Assembly: GCA_020633195.1 (NCBI GenBank) | Contig: JACKEC010000029.1 | Location: 62,001-126,000 of the forward strand | DNA from: Sandaracinaceae bacterium | Lineage (GTDB): Bacteria > Myxococcota_A > Polyangia > Polyangiales > Sandaracinaceae | Length of the DNA stretch: 64,000 bases | Direction: 5' to 3' | Shown here: positions 24,332 through 32,633 of the stretch, piece after piece | Position numbering within the stretch: position 1 is the stretch's first letter | Layout of the letters: every line of letters begins with the position of its first letter | Notes under the pieces: model-generated | What the model was told of the DNA's origin: nothing | Database searches by the model: none | The model's input: only the letters and a program-made list of their open reading frames with translations | Position numbers and translations under genes: made by a program

Positions 24332-26927
24332 AACCCTTCGCGGGCCGGGTCTCGTCGTCGTGGCGCGCGGGCGGGAGCTGGCTCGGCCGCGTGCTCGGAT
24401 CGCGCTCGATGGTCGACCACCATGCCTCGGCGTCGTCGGGCGTCCACCCGCTGGTGAGGCCGAGGCGGTTGAGCGCTCGCAAGGCCTCGCGCGCGCTCGG
24501 GGGCCGCTTCGTCGGGTCCTTCTCGAGCAGCGAGAGCACCCAGTCGTCGAGCCCGTCGGGGAGCGGCCGGCCGAGGCGGTCGGAGGGGCGGTCGGGGCGC
24601 AGCGAGAGGTGCGCGACGATGACCGCGGCGTGGTTGGCGAGCTGGAAGATCCGCGTCCCCGTGATCATCCAGTAGGCGACGGCGCCGAGCGCGTAGAGGT
24701 CGGAGCGACCGTCGAGCGCCTGGCCGCTGCCGTGCTCGGGCGACATGTACATCGGGGTGCCGGCGATCGCGCCCTGCCGCGTGACGAAGCTGTCCGGGTC
24801 CTCGAAGCCCTTGACGAGCCCGAAGTCGAGCAGCTTCACGAAGTCGTAGTCCGCCCCGAGGCGGCACACGAAGATGTTCGCGGGCTTGATGTCGCGGTGG
24901 ACGAGGCCGGCCTCGTGCGCCTCGGTGAGCGAGCGCAGGCACTGCGCCAACAGGTACGCGGCCCGCGCGGGCTCCATCGCGCCGTGCTCGCGCACGAGCT
25001 GGTCGAGGTCCATCCCGTCGAGGAGCTCCATGACGTAATAGAAGCCGCTGTCGTCGGTGGCGCCGAAGTCGTAGAGCTCGACGGTGTGCGGGGAGCGCAG
25101 GCTCGCGGTGACCTGCGCCTCGCGCCGGAACCTCGCGAGCGTCTCCGCGCGCAGGGGGACCCCGTTGGTCCGGATGAGCTTCACCGCGGCGGAGCGCAGC
25201 AGGTGGCGGTGACGCGCGCGCCACACCTCGCCCATGCCGCCCGCGCCGAGCAGCTCGACGAGCGCGTAGCTGCCGAAGGTCTGACCGCTCTCGAGGAGCG
25301 CCTCGTCCACCTCGACGATCGGTGAGCGCGAGGTGACCACCGCGCGCTCGATCACGCTGGTGAGCTCCTGCACGTCGCCCGGCCACCCGTACGCGGTGAG
25401 CCGCTCGACGGACTCGTCGGAGAACTGCATCTCGCCGCGGCCGAGCCGGTGCGCGGTGAGCTTCAGGAGCAGCTCCGCGATCGTCGGGAGGTCGCCGACC
25501 CGGTCGCGCAGCGCGGGGATGTAGAGCGCGTGCTCGGCGTGCCACCGCCCCTCGGGCGGCATCGACTCGCGCGCGGTGCTCGGCGACCAGTTCATCGAGG
25601 CCAGGATCCGCACGTCGGCGTGACCGCGCGCGTGCTGCTCGGCGAGGCCCGCGAGCGCCCGCTCGGAGAGGTACTCGATCCCGTCGAGGTAGAGCGTGCC
25701 GCCGCGCGCGAGCTCGAGCTGCGACATCAGCTCGCTGGTCCCTCGCGACATCGCGCAGCTCACCGGCAAGAGGATCCTGTCGGCGCGATCGCTCTCCGCG
25801 TGGATCGCGCGCGCCACCGCCTCCCGGCCCGCGCCCGGCGCGCCGTGCAGCAGCACCCGCGTCCGCGGGGCGAGGTGCGCCGCGGCCGAGATCTGCTCGC
25901 GCAGCCGGCGCGCGCTCTCGCTCTCGCCGGCCAGCAGCGCCGCGTGGAGCGTGTTCGCCTGACGGACCAGCTCGAGCGCGCCGCGCCGCCGCCGCTCGTT
26001 GCTCTCCTCGAGCGCGTCGACGAGGACGGCCGCCTGCACCGCCGCGGTCGCGAGGGGCACGATCGCGCGCGCCCGCGTCGCGTCGGCGCCCTCGAACGCG
26101 TCGGCCCGATCGGAGCCGAGGATCAAGAGCCCGTGCGGCTGCCCGCCGATCGAGAGGGGCACCGAGAGGGTGGTCGCGACGGTCGGGTCGCGCCGCCAGA
26201 GCCACGCGTGCCCCACCTGCACGCCGCCCCGGGTCGTGCTCTCGGCCGCCGCGTCGCGGTCCCACGCGCCGACGGCCTCGGGCGGAGGCTCGGCCGGGTC
26301 CAGCGGCGGCGCCGGGGAGCGCGCGATCGGCGACCAGCGCCCGTCGCGCCGCCGGACCAGCGCGGCGTGCGACGCGCGCGCGAGCCGCGACAGCCCCCCG
26401 AGGAGGCGCTCGTAGCGGTCGGCCCCGGCCACCGACGCGGTCATCTCGAGCGCCGCCGCGTGCACCTCGTCGAGGATCGCGCGCTCGGCGTCGAGGTCGT
26501 GTCGGTCCCAGTAGGCCTGCAGCGCTCCGCGGACCGTGAGCACGAGGTCGTCCTGGTTCCACGGCTTGGCGAGGAAGCGGTACAGCCCGCCCACGTTGAC
26601 GGCTCGGCCGACGGCCTCGGCCGACGCCTGGCCGGTCAGCATGATGCTCAGCGTGTCGGGGGACTTCTCGCGGATCCTCGCGACGAGGGCGTCGCCGGCC
26701 ATGCCGGGCATCATCTGGTCCGTGATCAGGACCTGGATGTGCCCGCCCTCGGCCAGCGTCTCGTCCACGATCTCGAGCGCGCCCTCGGCGTCGTCGGCGA
26801 CCTCGACGAGCACGTCGCGCGCGAGCTGGCGCCGCAGCTGATCGCCGAGCGCGACGAGCACGGTGGGCTCGTCGTCGACGCAGAGGATGGTCGCCCGCCG
26901 CTTCGTCACGAGACCCGCAGCATACAT
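24330..26927 (-). CDS. Receiver-GAF-AAA+-Ser/Thr kinase hybrid regulator
   Basis: 865-residue fusion. The receiver domain (1-135) has acidic pair D18/D19, phosphoacceptor D70 in LITDQMMP, T98 and K121. A GAF-like sensor follows (about 165-305). A sigma-54-activator-like AAA+ module (about 335-545) has a degraded P-loop (GAPGAGRE, Lys to Arg368), a Walker B-like TLYLDGIE, YGWPGDVQEL at its C-terminal lid, and no GAFTGA loop. The C-terminal kinase (553-820) is intact: K583, HRDIKPAN (D679) and DFG (701-703). A histidine-kinase signal could thus be passed to Ser/Thr phosphorylation. It begins 7 nt after the DUF4150 stop, so it is co-transcribed with the spike genes and may phosphorylate them or the FHA protein. 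Confidence 0.85.
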   Translation of the reverse strand: MYAAGLVTKRRATILCVDDEPTVLVALGDQLRRQLARDVLVEVADDAEGALEIVDETLAEGGHIQVLITDQMMPGMAGDALVARIREKSPDTLSIMLTGQASAEAVGRAVNVGGLYRFLAKPWNQDDLVLTVRGALQAYWDRHDLDAERAILDEVHAAALEMTASVAGADRYERLLGGLSRLARASHAALVRRRDGRWSPIARSPAPPLDPAEPPPEAVGAWDRDAAAESTTRGGVQVGHAWLWRRDPTVATTLSVPLSIGGQPHGLLILGSDRADAFEGADATRARAIVPLATAAVQAAVLVDALEESNERRRRGALELVRQANTLHAALLAGESESARRLREQISAAAHLAPRTRVLLHGAPGAGREAVARAIHAESDRADRILLPVSCAMSRGTSELMSQLELARGGTLYLDGIEYLSERALAGLAEQHARGHADVRILASMNWSPSTARESMPPEGRWHAEHALYIPALRDRVGDLPTIAELLLKLTAHRLGRGEMQFSDESVERLTAYGWPGDVQELTSVIERAVVTSRSPIVEVDEALLESGQTFGSYALVELLGAGGMGEVWRARHRHLLRSAAVKLIRTNGVPLRAETLARFRREAQVTASLRSPHTVELYDFGATDDSGFYYVMELLDGMDLDQLVREHGAMEPARAAYLLAQCLRSLTEAHEAGLVHRDIKPANIFVCRLGADYDFVKLLDFGLVKGFEDPDSFVTRQGAIAGTPMYMSPEHGSGQALDGRSDLYALGAVAYWMITGTRIFQLANHAAVIVAHLSLRPDRPSDRLGRPLPDGLDDWVLSLLEKDPTKRPPSAREALRALNRLGLTSGWTPDDAEAWWSTIERDPSTRPSQLPPARHDDETRPAKG

Positions 26928-26934
26928 CTGGCGG

Positions 26935-27348
26935 TCAGGTCATCGCGATGACGACGGTCTGGCTCGGGGCGAGCTGGCTCCCGACGGGCGCGTTGGGGGA
27001 GGCGCCGTTCGAGGCGATGGTGTCGAGGTTCCGGACGAGCGGGGAGCCCTCGACCATGACCTTCATCGAGGACCGCGTGCGCGCGCACGGGCCGCCGAAC
27101 ATGCCGCTCGCGACGCCCCCCGCCGTGCCCGCGGCGTCGCCCGTGGTCGTCATGACCTTGGTCTTGATGGTGAGGATCGGCCGGTTGAGGATCATCACCC
27201 GCATCGCGAACGTCCCCGCCATCGCCGTCGCGCACTGGCCGATGCTCGGGTAGGGGACGGGCACGGGGTTCGGCGCCGGGGGCGCGGGGGTGAGGCAGAC
27301 GTTGGGGAACGCCATCGTCGAGCCGCCCATGGTGGTGGATACGTGCAT
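26935..27348 (-). CDS. DUF4150 PAAR-like tip protein (locus A)
   Basis: 137-residue protein of the DUF4150 (PAAR-like) family. It has the signature MAFPNVCLTPAPPAP followed by PVPYPSIG, a beta-rich middle with hydrophobic methionine strands (AMRVMILNRPILTIKTKVM), Cys92-type residues in FGGPCARTRS, and the closing NAPVGSQLAPSQT. Such proteins are thought to cap a spike as PAAR does. It lies 14 nt after the DUF3540 stop. The locus B counterpart (47537-47950) has exactly the same length. The ATG at 27348 has a GGAGACG ribosome site just upstream. Confidence 0.8.
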   Translation of the reverse strand: MHVSTTMGGSTMAFPNVCLTPAPPAPNPVPVPYPSIGQCATAMAGTFAMRVMILNRPILTIKTKVMTTTGDAAGTAGGVASGMFGGPCARTRSSMKVMVEGSPLVRNLDTIASNGASPNAPVGSQLAPSQTVVIAMT

Positions 27349-27362
27349 CGTGTTCGTCTCCG

Positions 27363-28193
27363 TCAGCCGAGGTGGATCTTGTCGCCCATGAGCTCGAGGT
27401 CTTCCTCGGCCTGCACCGTCGCGCGCTGCGCGAGCACCTGGAACGCGGTCTTCGCGACGGTGCGGATCCTGCCCGCGCGCGTCTGCGCGACGTCGTCGAC
27501 CTCGCGGTAGGTCTCCTTCGCGCGCTCGACGATGCGGCCGGCGCGAAGCTCGAGGACGTCGACGAAGCTGCGCGCCTGCTTCACCGCGGAGTCGAGGCGC
27601 TCGACCGCGAGGACGCCCTCGAGCGCGGAGACGCGCGCCTCCTTCAGGACCGCATGGAGCCTCGAGGAGCGGAGCTCGGTGCCGGGCTCGCTCATGCGCA
27701 GCGACTCGTCGCCCGCGGTGAGCTCGATCTCCGGCGCGCGGACGGCGACCTTCTCGTGGGCTTCGAGCGAAAGCGTGGCGCCCGCGCTCACCTCGAGATC
27801 GCGCGCGACCACGCGGCTCTGGCCGGTCCGCGCGTCGTGCTCGAAGAGGACCTCGCCGCTCGCGCCGCGCACCGTCAGGGTGTCGCCGTCGGGCGCGACC
27901 ACCGCGTGCACTCCGTCGCGCGTGCGGGACTGCGGGACCGGCGCGACGGCGCGGATCGACCCGATCACGCCGAGCACCCAGGCGCCGCGCTCCTCGCGGA
28001 GCGCGAGCACGCGATCGCCCGTGGCGGGGCGCCACGACCCGAGCACCAGGGCGGTCGCGTCGAAGCTCGCGCCCTCGGCCTCGAGCCGCACCGTGGCCGG
28101 GCCGAGCACCGCGGTCACCACCGCCTCGACGCCCCCGCGCGGCAGCGCGCCGCCCTCGAGCAGCTCGAGCCGGCTCTGTTCAGCTTCGCTCAT
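27363..28193 (-). CDS. DUF3540 spike-like protein (locus A)
   Basis: 276-residue protein of the DUF3540 type found beside T6SS-like tip genes. An N-terminal OB-like barrel (about 20-85: VEAVVTAVLGPATVRLEAEG, WVLGVIGSI) is followed by a beta-helix-like stretch (SAGATLSLEAHEKVAVRAPE). A conserved helix follows (RAGRIVERAKETYREVD), then a C-terminal strand ending GDKIHLG. That ending resembles the VgrG tip GSLIHLN. The ATG overlaps the upstream pentapeptide gene by 4 nt (ATGA). It probably pairs with the DUF4150 cap next to it. Its exact place in the machine is not established. Confidence 0.75.
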   Translation of the reverse strand: MSEAEQSRLELLEGGALPRGGVEAVVTAVLGPATVRLEAEGASFDATALVLGSWRPATGDRVLALREERGAWVLGVIGSIRAVAPVPQSRTRDGVHAVVAPDGDTLTVRGASGEVLFEHDARTGQSRVVARDLEVSAGATLSLEAHEKVAVRAPEIELTAGDESLRMSEPGTELRSSRLHAVLKEARVSALEGVLAVERLDSAVKQARSFVDVLELRAGRIVERAKETYREVDDVAQTRAGRIRTVAKTAFQVLAQRATVQAEEDLELMGDKIHLG

Positions 28194-30214
28194 CGGAACC
28201 CTCCGGGGATGAAGTCCTCGGCGCGCGCGCGCCGCTCGTCGGTGCCCGTCGCGCCGAGGCGGACGGCGTCGGTCCAGACCGTGCCCTCCTCGGTCGCGCG
28301 GTGGAAGTCCGCGCCGGTGAAGGTCCCGCCGGTCATGTCCGCCGCGTCGAGCGTCGCGTGGGCGAAGATCGCGCGCGGCGCCGACGCGCCGACGAGGCGG
28401 GCGCCGCGCAGGTCCGCGCGCTCGAAGACCGCGCGCTCGAGGCGCGCCCGGGCGAGGACCGCCCCGACCAGCGTCGCGTCGAGGTGCTGCGTGTCGACGA
28501 GGTCCGCGCCGCTCAGATCCGCCTCCGTCAAGTCCGCCCGGGCGAACACCGCGCGGCGGGCGCGGAGGCCCGCGAGGCGCGCCTTCTTCAGCTTGGTCCC
28601 GGCGAAGCTCGCCTGGGTCGCGTCGACGCCGGTCAGGTCCGCCTCGCTCAGGTCGGCCCCGTTCAGGACCGCGTTCACGAGCACGCAGCCGCGCAGGTCC
28701 TTGCCCTTCGCCTTGGCGCGCGCGAGCGAGCAGAGCTCGAGCCGCGTCCGGGCGAAGGTCACCGTCGCGAGGTCCGCGTCGTCGAGCCGGGCGACGGAGA
28801 GGTCCGCGTCGGTGAGGTCGACGTTCGTCAGCTTGGCTTGCTTCAGGACCGCGCGACGCAGGCGCGCGCCGACGAAGGACACGCCCTCGAGCTTCGCCCC
28901 GACGAGCGAGGCCGCCTCGAGCTGGGCGCCGTCGAGGCGGACGCTCTTCAGGGTCGCGCCGGACAGCGTCGCGGCGCTCAGGTCCGCGCGGGAGAGATCG
29001 ACGTCGGTGAGGCGGGCGCCCGTCAGGTCGACCTGAGGCAGCAGCGCGCCGGCGAGCTGCGCGCCCTCGAGCACGCAGCGCGCGAGCGATCCTTCGAGGC
29101 GCGTGCCGTCGAGCCGGGCGCGGCTCAGGTCGCAGCCCGAGAGCTGGGCGCCGGCGAGCGAGACGCCGCGCAGATCTGCGTCCGCGAAGACCGCGCCGTG
29201 ACAGGTGGTGCGATCGAGCTTCGCGCGCGCCAGCCGCGCCTTCACGAACGACGCCTCGTGCAGCTCGGCGCCCGAGAGGTCCGCCTCCTCGAGGTTGGCG
29301 CCGTCGAGGTCCGCGCCGCGGAGCTTCGCGTCGACGAACGAGCCCCCGGCGAGCTCGGCGCCGCGCAGGTCGGCCTCGCGCAGGTCCGCGCGGTCGAGCC
29401 GCACGCCCGGGAGCCGGCGGCCGAAGAAGGACGACTTGCGGAGTCGAGCGCCCGACAGATCCGCGGGCAGGCCGACCATCGCGCTCAGATCGACCTCGCT
29501 GAGGTCCGCGTCGACGAGCGTGGTGCCCGTCAGGTCGGCGCCGTCGAGGCGCGCCTTCGTGAGCGATGCGCCTTGCATCTGCCCACCCGCCAGCTTGGCC
29601 TGGCGGAGATCCGCCTGGTCGAGGTTGGCGCCGTCGAGGGTCGCGCCGGTGAGATCGGTGAGGCGGAGCTGGGCGCGAGCGAGCTGCGCGCCCGACAGGT
29701 CGGCGGGGCCCAAGCGCACGCCGTTGAGCCTCGCGTCGCTCAGGACGGCCTCCTTGAAGGAGGCGCCTTCGAGCCCGAGCGCCGACAGATCCACGCCGAC
29801 CAGCCGCGCTCGGTCGAGGCAGGCGCCGCTCGCGTTCACCGCGTCGTCGCCCCAGCCGAGGGTCACCTGCACCAGCGCGATCTCCGCGAGGTTCGCGGCG
29901 CGCAGATCGACCCGCGCGAGGTCGCACTCGTGGAGGGTGCAGCCCGAGAGGTCCGCGCGCTGGAGCGACACGTCGCGCAGCTCGACGCCGTCCCAGACCG
30001 AGCCCGAGAAGTCGACGCCGTTCAGGTTCACGCCGTGGACCTTCGCGTGGAGGAGGCCGTGATAGCGCGCGTAGTGCGCCATCACGTCGGCCTTGGTCGT
30101 GAGCAGGGCCGGGTCGCCCTCGCGGGCGCGCTCGCGCGACGGATCGGGCGTCCCGTCGGGCGCCAGGCCGTACTGCTTGAACAGGTCCCGCAGGTCGTCG
30201 CCGTCGTCGCTCAC
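28190..30214 (-). CDS. Pentapeptide-repeat protein (locus A)
   Basis: 674-residue soluble protein, almost entirely A(D/N)LxG/x pentapeptide repeats (for instance ADLSGAQLARAQLRLTDLTG). These fold into a right-handed quadrilateral beta-helix, here a very long rod. The first 55 residues are non-repetitive and acidic (VSDDGDDLRDLFKQYG, then LTTKADVMAHYARYHGLLHAK) and may dock a partner. The GTG start overlaps the upstream DUF2169 gene stop (GTGA), and its own stop overlaps the DUF3540 start, so all three are translationally coupled. It may be a scaffold or cargo of the spike; no enzyme motif is visible. Confidence 0.85.
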   Translation of the reverse strand: MSDDGDDLRDLFKQYGLAPDGTPDPSRERAREGDPALLTTKADVMAHYARYHGLLHAKVHGVNLNGVDFSGSVWDGVELRDVSLQRADLSGCTLHECDLARVDLRAANLAEIALVQVTLGWGDDAVNASGACLDRARLVGVDLSALGLEGASFKEAVLSDARLNGVRLGPADLSGAQLARAQLRLTDLTGATLDGANLDQADLRQAKLAGGQMQGASLTKARLDGADLTGTTLVDADLSEVDLSAMVGLPADLSGARLRKSSFFGRRLPGVRLDRADLREADLRGAELAGGSFVDAKLRGADLDGANLEEADLSGAELHEASFVKARLARAKLDRTTCHGAVFADADLRGVSLAGAQLSGCDLSRARLDGTRLEGSLARCVLEGAQLAGALLPQVDLTGARLTDVDLSRADLSAATLSGATLKSVRLDGAQLEAASLVGAKLEGVSFVGARLRRAVLKQAKLTNVDLTDADLSVARLDDADLATVTFARTRLELCSLARAKAKGKDLRGCVLVNAVLNGADLSEADLTGVDATQASFAGTKLKKARLAGLRARRAVFARADLTEADLSGADLVDTQHLDATLVGAVLARARLERAVFERADLRGARLVGASAPRAIFAHATLDAADMTGGTFTGADFHRATEEGTVWTDAVRLGATGTDERRARAEDFIPGGFR

Positions 30215-32625
30215 TTGGGCTCCCAGTAGGTGCCGTCGAGGAAGGCGCCGTCGAGCCGTACGTCGTCGCCGAAGGCCTCGAAGAAGCTCGCCCGGAAGAG
30301 GTTCGCGCCGCGCAGGTCCGCGCGGTGCAAGCTCGCTTGCATGAACGAGGCCTCGTAGAGGTCGGCCTCGCTCAGCTGCGCGTCCGAGAGCTGCGCGCCG
30401 GTGAGGATCGCGTGGCGCGCGTAGCAGCCGGCGAGGCTCGCCCCGACCATCTTGGCGCCGGTGAAGTCGGCGCCGTCGAGCCGGGTCTTCTCGAAGCGGA
30501 CGCCGCTCAGGTCGATCTCGCGCCACTTGGAGTCGCTCGCCTCGCAGCTCCGGATCACCGCGCGCGCGAGCGACGCGCCGCGGCCGAAGCGCGCGCCGTC
30601 GAGGCTCGCGCGCTCGAAGACGACCTCGATGGCTTCGATCCCGTAGAGGCGCGTCTGGCGCAGGCTGGTCCGGAGGACCTTGGCGCCGGCGAGCTTCGCG
30701 CCGTTGAGGAGCGCCTCGTCGAGGACGGCCTCGATGAGCGAGGCGCCGCGCAGATCCGCGCCGGTCAGGTCCGCGTGCGACAGGTCGGCGCCGTCGAGCC
30801 TCGCCTCGCCGAGCTCGGCGCGCGCGAGCGTGGCGCGGACGAGCTGCGCGTGCCGGAGGTCGGCGGCCTCGAGCACCGCGCCGGTGAGGTCGGCCTTCGC
30901 GAGGCTCGCCTTCGAGAGGTTCGCGCTCAACAGATCCGCGCCGGTCAGCACGGCCGAGTCGAGCTGCGCGCCAGAGAGGTTGGTGCCGCGGAAGTCGGCG
31001 CCCTTCAGGATCGCTCCCGTCGCCACGACGCCGTGCAGGTCGAGCCCGGAGAGGTTCGCGCCGCTGAGATCGCCCTGAAGCGGGAGGCTCTTGCCGTAGC
31101 GCGCGAGCACCTCCTTGCGGAGCCGGGTCGCCGCGGGGATCTCGGGCGCCGGCGGCGGCGGCGGAGCCTCCTCGGCGGCGGCGGCCACCTTCGCCGTCAT
31201 CTCCTCGAAGCGGGCCTTGAAGTCGGCTGGGAGCTCGGCGCCCATGTCCTGGAAGGCCTTCTCGAGCCGCTCGAGGCTCGGGCCGAGCTCGATGGTCCCC
31301 GTGGTCAGGCTCTCGGCCTCCCGCTCGTGCTCGGCGGAGAGCGCGCGGATGTCGATGCCCGCGGCCTTCAGCTCCGCCTCGAGCTTGTGGAGCCCCTCGA
31401 GCGGGTCGGGCGCCTCGGCCGCGCGCTGCTGCGCCTTCGCGATCTCGAGCTCGCGCGCGGCCTGGGCCATCGCCTCCGGCGACGGCATCTCCTGGAGCGT
31501 CGCGTCGGGCGGGCCGATCGGCGCGTCCACGGGCGGGGGCGGCGCGCCGCGCATCGCCTCGCGCGCGGCGGCGTCCGCCTCGAGCTTCGCGTGCATGCGC
31601 GCGCGGCAGGCCTCGACCGTGGCGGCCTGCGCGCCCGCGGCGTCCATCGCCTCGTGGATCACGAAGAGCCTGTCGATCCCGTCGGGCGCGCGGCGGTCGT
31701 GGCCGAGCTCGACGAGCCCGCGCCAGACCACGTGCGCCACCCCCGCGTCCGCGTCGACGACGATGGTGTCCGGGCTCAGCACGACCTCTTCGAAGGTGGC
31801 GGCGTGCTCGCCCACGGGCGCGCGCTCGACGAAGGCCCGCGCGCGGAGCTTCGGCAGGCGGGTCTTCAGCCGCGGGAGTCGAGGGTGCAGGTGATGGAGC
31901 TCGATGTCCTCGCCCCCGGGCCAGTAGCCTTCGATCTGCTGGTCGGCGGGCGCCTCGTTGAACCAGGCGAAGCGGAAGTCGTCCGGCAGCCACGGGAAGC
32001 GCCGCTGTCGCCAGGCGGCGTCGTAGGTCCCGGTGAGCGCCTGGCGCGCCGGCCAGGCGTAGCCGATCGGGCCGCTCGCGGCGGGCGTGGGGCGGTCGTT
32101 CGGGCTCACCACGAGCGCGCCCTCGAGCTCGAGGTTCGGCAGCCACGTCACGCCCTCGGCGTCCGGCGCGATCCCGCGGCCCATCGGGTTGGCGGCGAAG
32201 CCGGGGCCGCCGAAGGCGCGCTCCCACGCGAGGGGCATCTCGGTGAAGGGCACCGGCCGGGTCGGCGCGCCGCCGCCCCAGGCGCGGTCGCCGTGCACCG
32301 CGAAGGTCTTCCCGATCGGGCCCACCCGGAAAGAGGCGGCGGTGCGGGCTTCGGGCCGCTCGGTGAGGGTCCGGACGTGGCCGACGACGAAGCACTCGCC
32401 GCGCGGCTTGTTCAGCGCGTAGTCGGTCGGGTAGCGCACCGAGCGGGCCGGGTCGTCGTCCCAGTAGAGCTCGCCGGTCGGCGGCGACTGCGTCGGCGCG
32501 AGCACCGCTCGGTCCGGCCGCAGCTCGTACGTCGCCTTGACGACGACGAGGAGGGAGGCGCGCGGCGGGCGCACCGGCCAGCAAAGGAAGCCCACCTCGA
32601 AGGGCGTGTCGCGGATCAGCTCCAT
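30211..32625 (-). CDS. DUF2169 plus pentapeptide-repeat protein (locus A)
   Basis: 804-residue protein. The first 300 or so residues are a DUF2169 domain: FLCWPVRPPRASLLVVVKATYE, GELYWDDDP, ALNKPRGE, RAFGGPGFAANPMGRG, WFNEAP and HLHPRLP. A charged Ala/Glu-rich, partly helical linker (about 310-525) follows, then pentapeptide repeats (about 540-790) ending in a less regular cap (GTYWEPK). DUF2169 genes are recurrent neighbours of VgrG, DUF3540 and DUF4150. The start ATG at 32625 lies 8 nt after the preceding stop. A homologue with the same layout heads locus B (50614-52962). Confidence 0.85.
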   Translation of the reverse strand: MELIRDTPFEVGFLCWPVRPPRASLLVVVKATYELRPDRAVLAPTQSPPTGELYWDDDPARSVRYPTDYALNKPRGECFVVGHVRTLTERPEARTAASFRVGPIGKTFAVHGDRAWGGGAPTRPVPFTEMPLAWERAFGGPGFAANPMGRGIAPDAEGVTWLPNLELEGALVVSPNDRPTPAASGPIGYAWPARQALTGTYDAAWRQRRFPWLPDDFRFAWFNEAPADQQIEGYWPGGEDIELHHLHPRLPRLKTRLPKLRARAFVERAPVGEHAATFEEVVLSPDTIVVDADAGVAHVVWRGLVELGHDRRAPDGIDRLFVIHEAMDAAGAQAATVEACRARMHAKLEADAAAREAMRGAPPPPVDAPIGPPDATLQEMPSPEAMAQAARELEIAKAQQRAAEAPDPLEGLHKLEAELKAAGIDIRALSAEHEREAESLTTGTIELGPSLERLEKAFQDMGAELPADFKARFEEMTAKVAAAAEEAPPPPPAPEIPAATRLRKEVLARYGKSLPLQGDLSGANLSGLDLHGVVATGAILKGADFRGTNLSGAQLDSAVLTGADLLSANLSKASLAKADLTGAVLEAADLRHAQLVRATLARAELGEARLDGADLSHADLTGADLRGASLIEAVLDEALLNGAKLAGAKVLRTSLRQTRLYGIEAIEVVFERASLDGARFGRGASLARAVIRSCEASDSKWREIDLSGVRFEKTRLDGADFTGAKMVGASLAGCYARHAILTGAQLSDAQLSEADLYEASFMQASLHRADLRGANLFRASFFEAFGDDVRLDGAFLDGTYWEPK

Positions 32626-32633
32626 CGCGTGCT

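Noticed and set aside
28190..32625. Regularly spaced DNA repeats that might be taken for a CRISPR or satellite array
   Set aside because: The period of 15 bases comes from pentapeptide codons. Units are degenerate and all translate in one frame, with no spacers.
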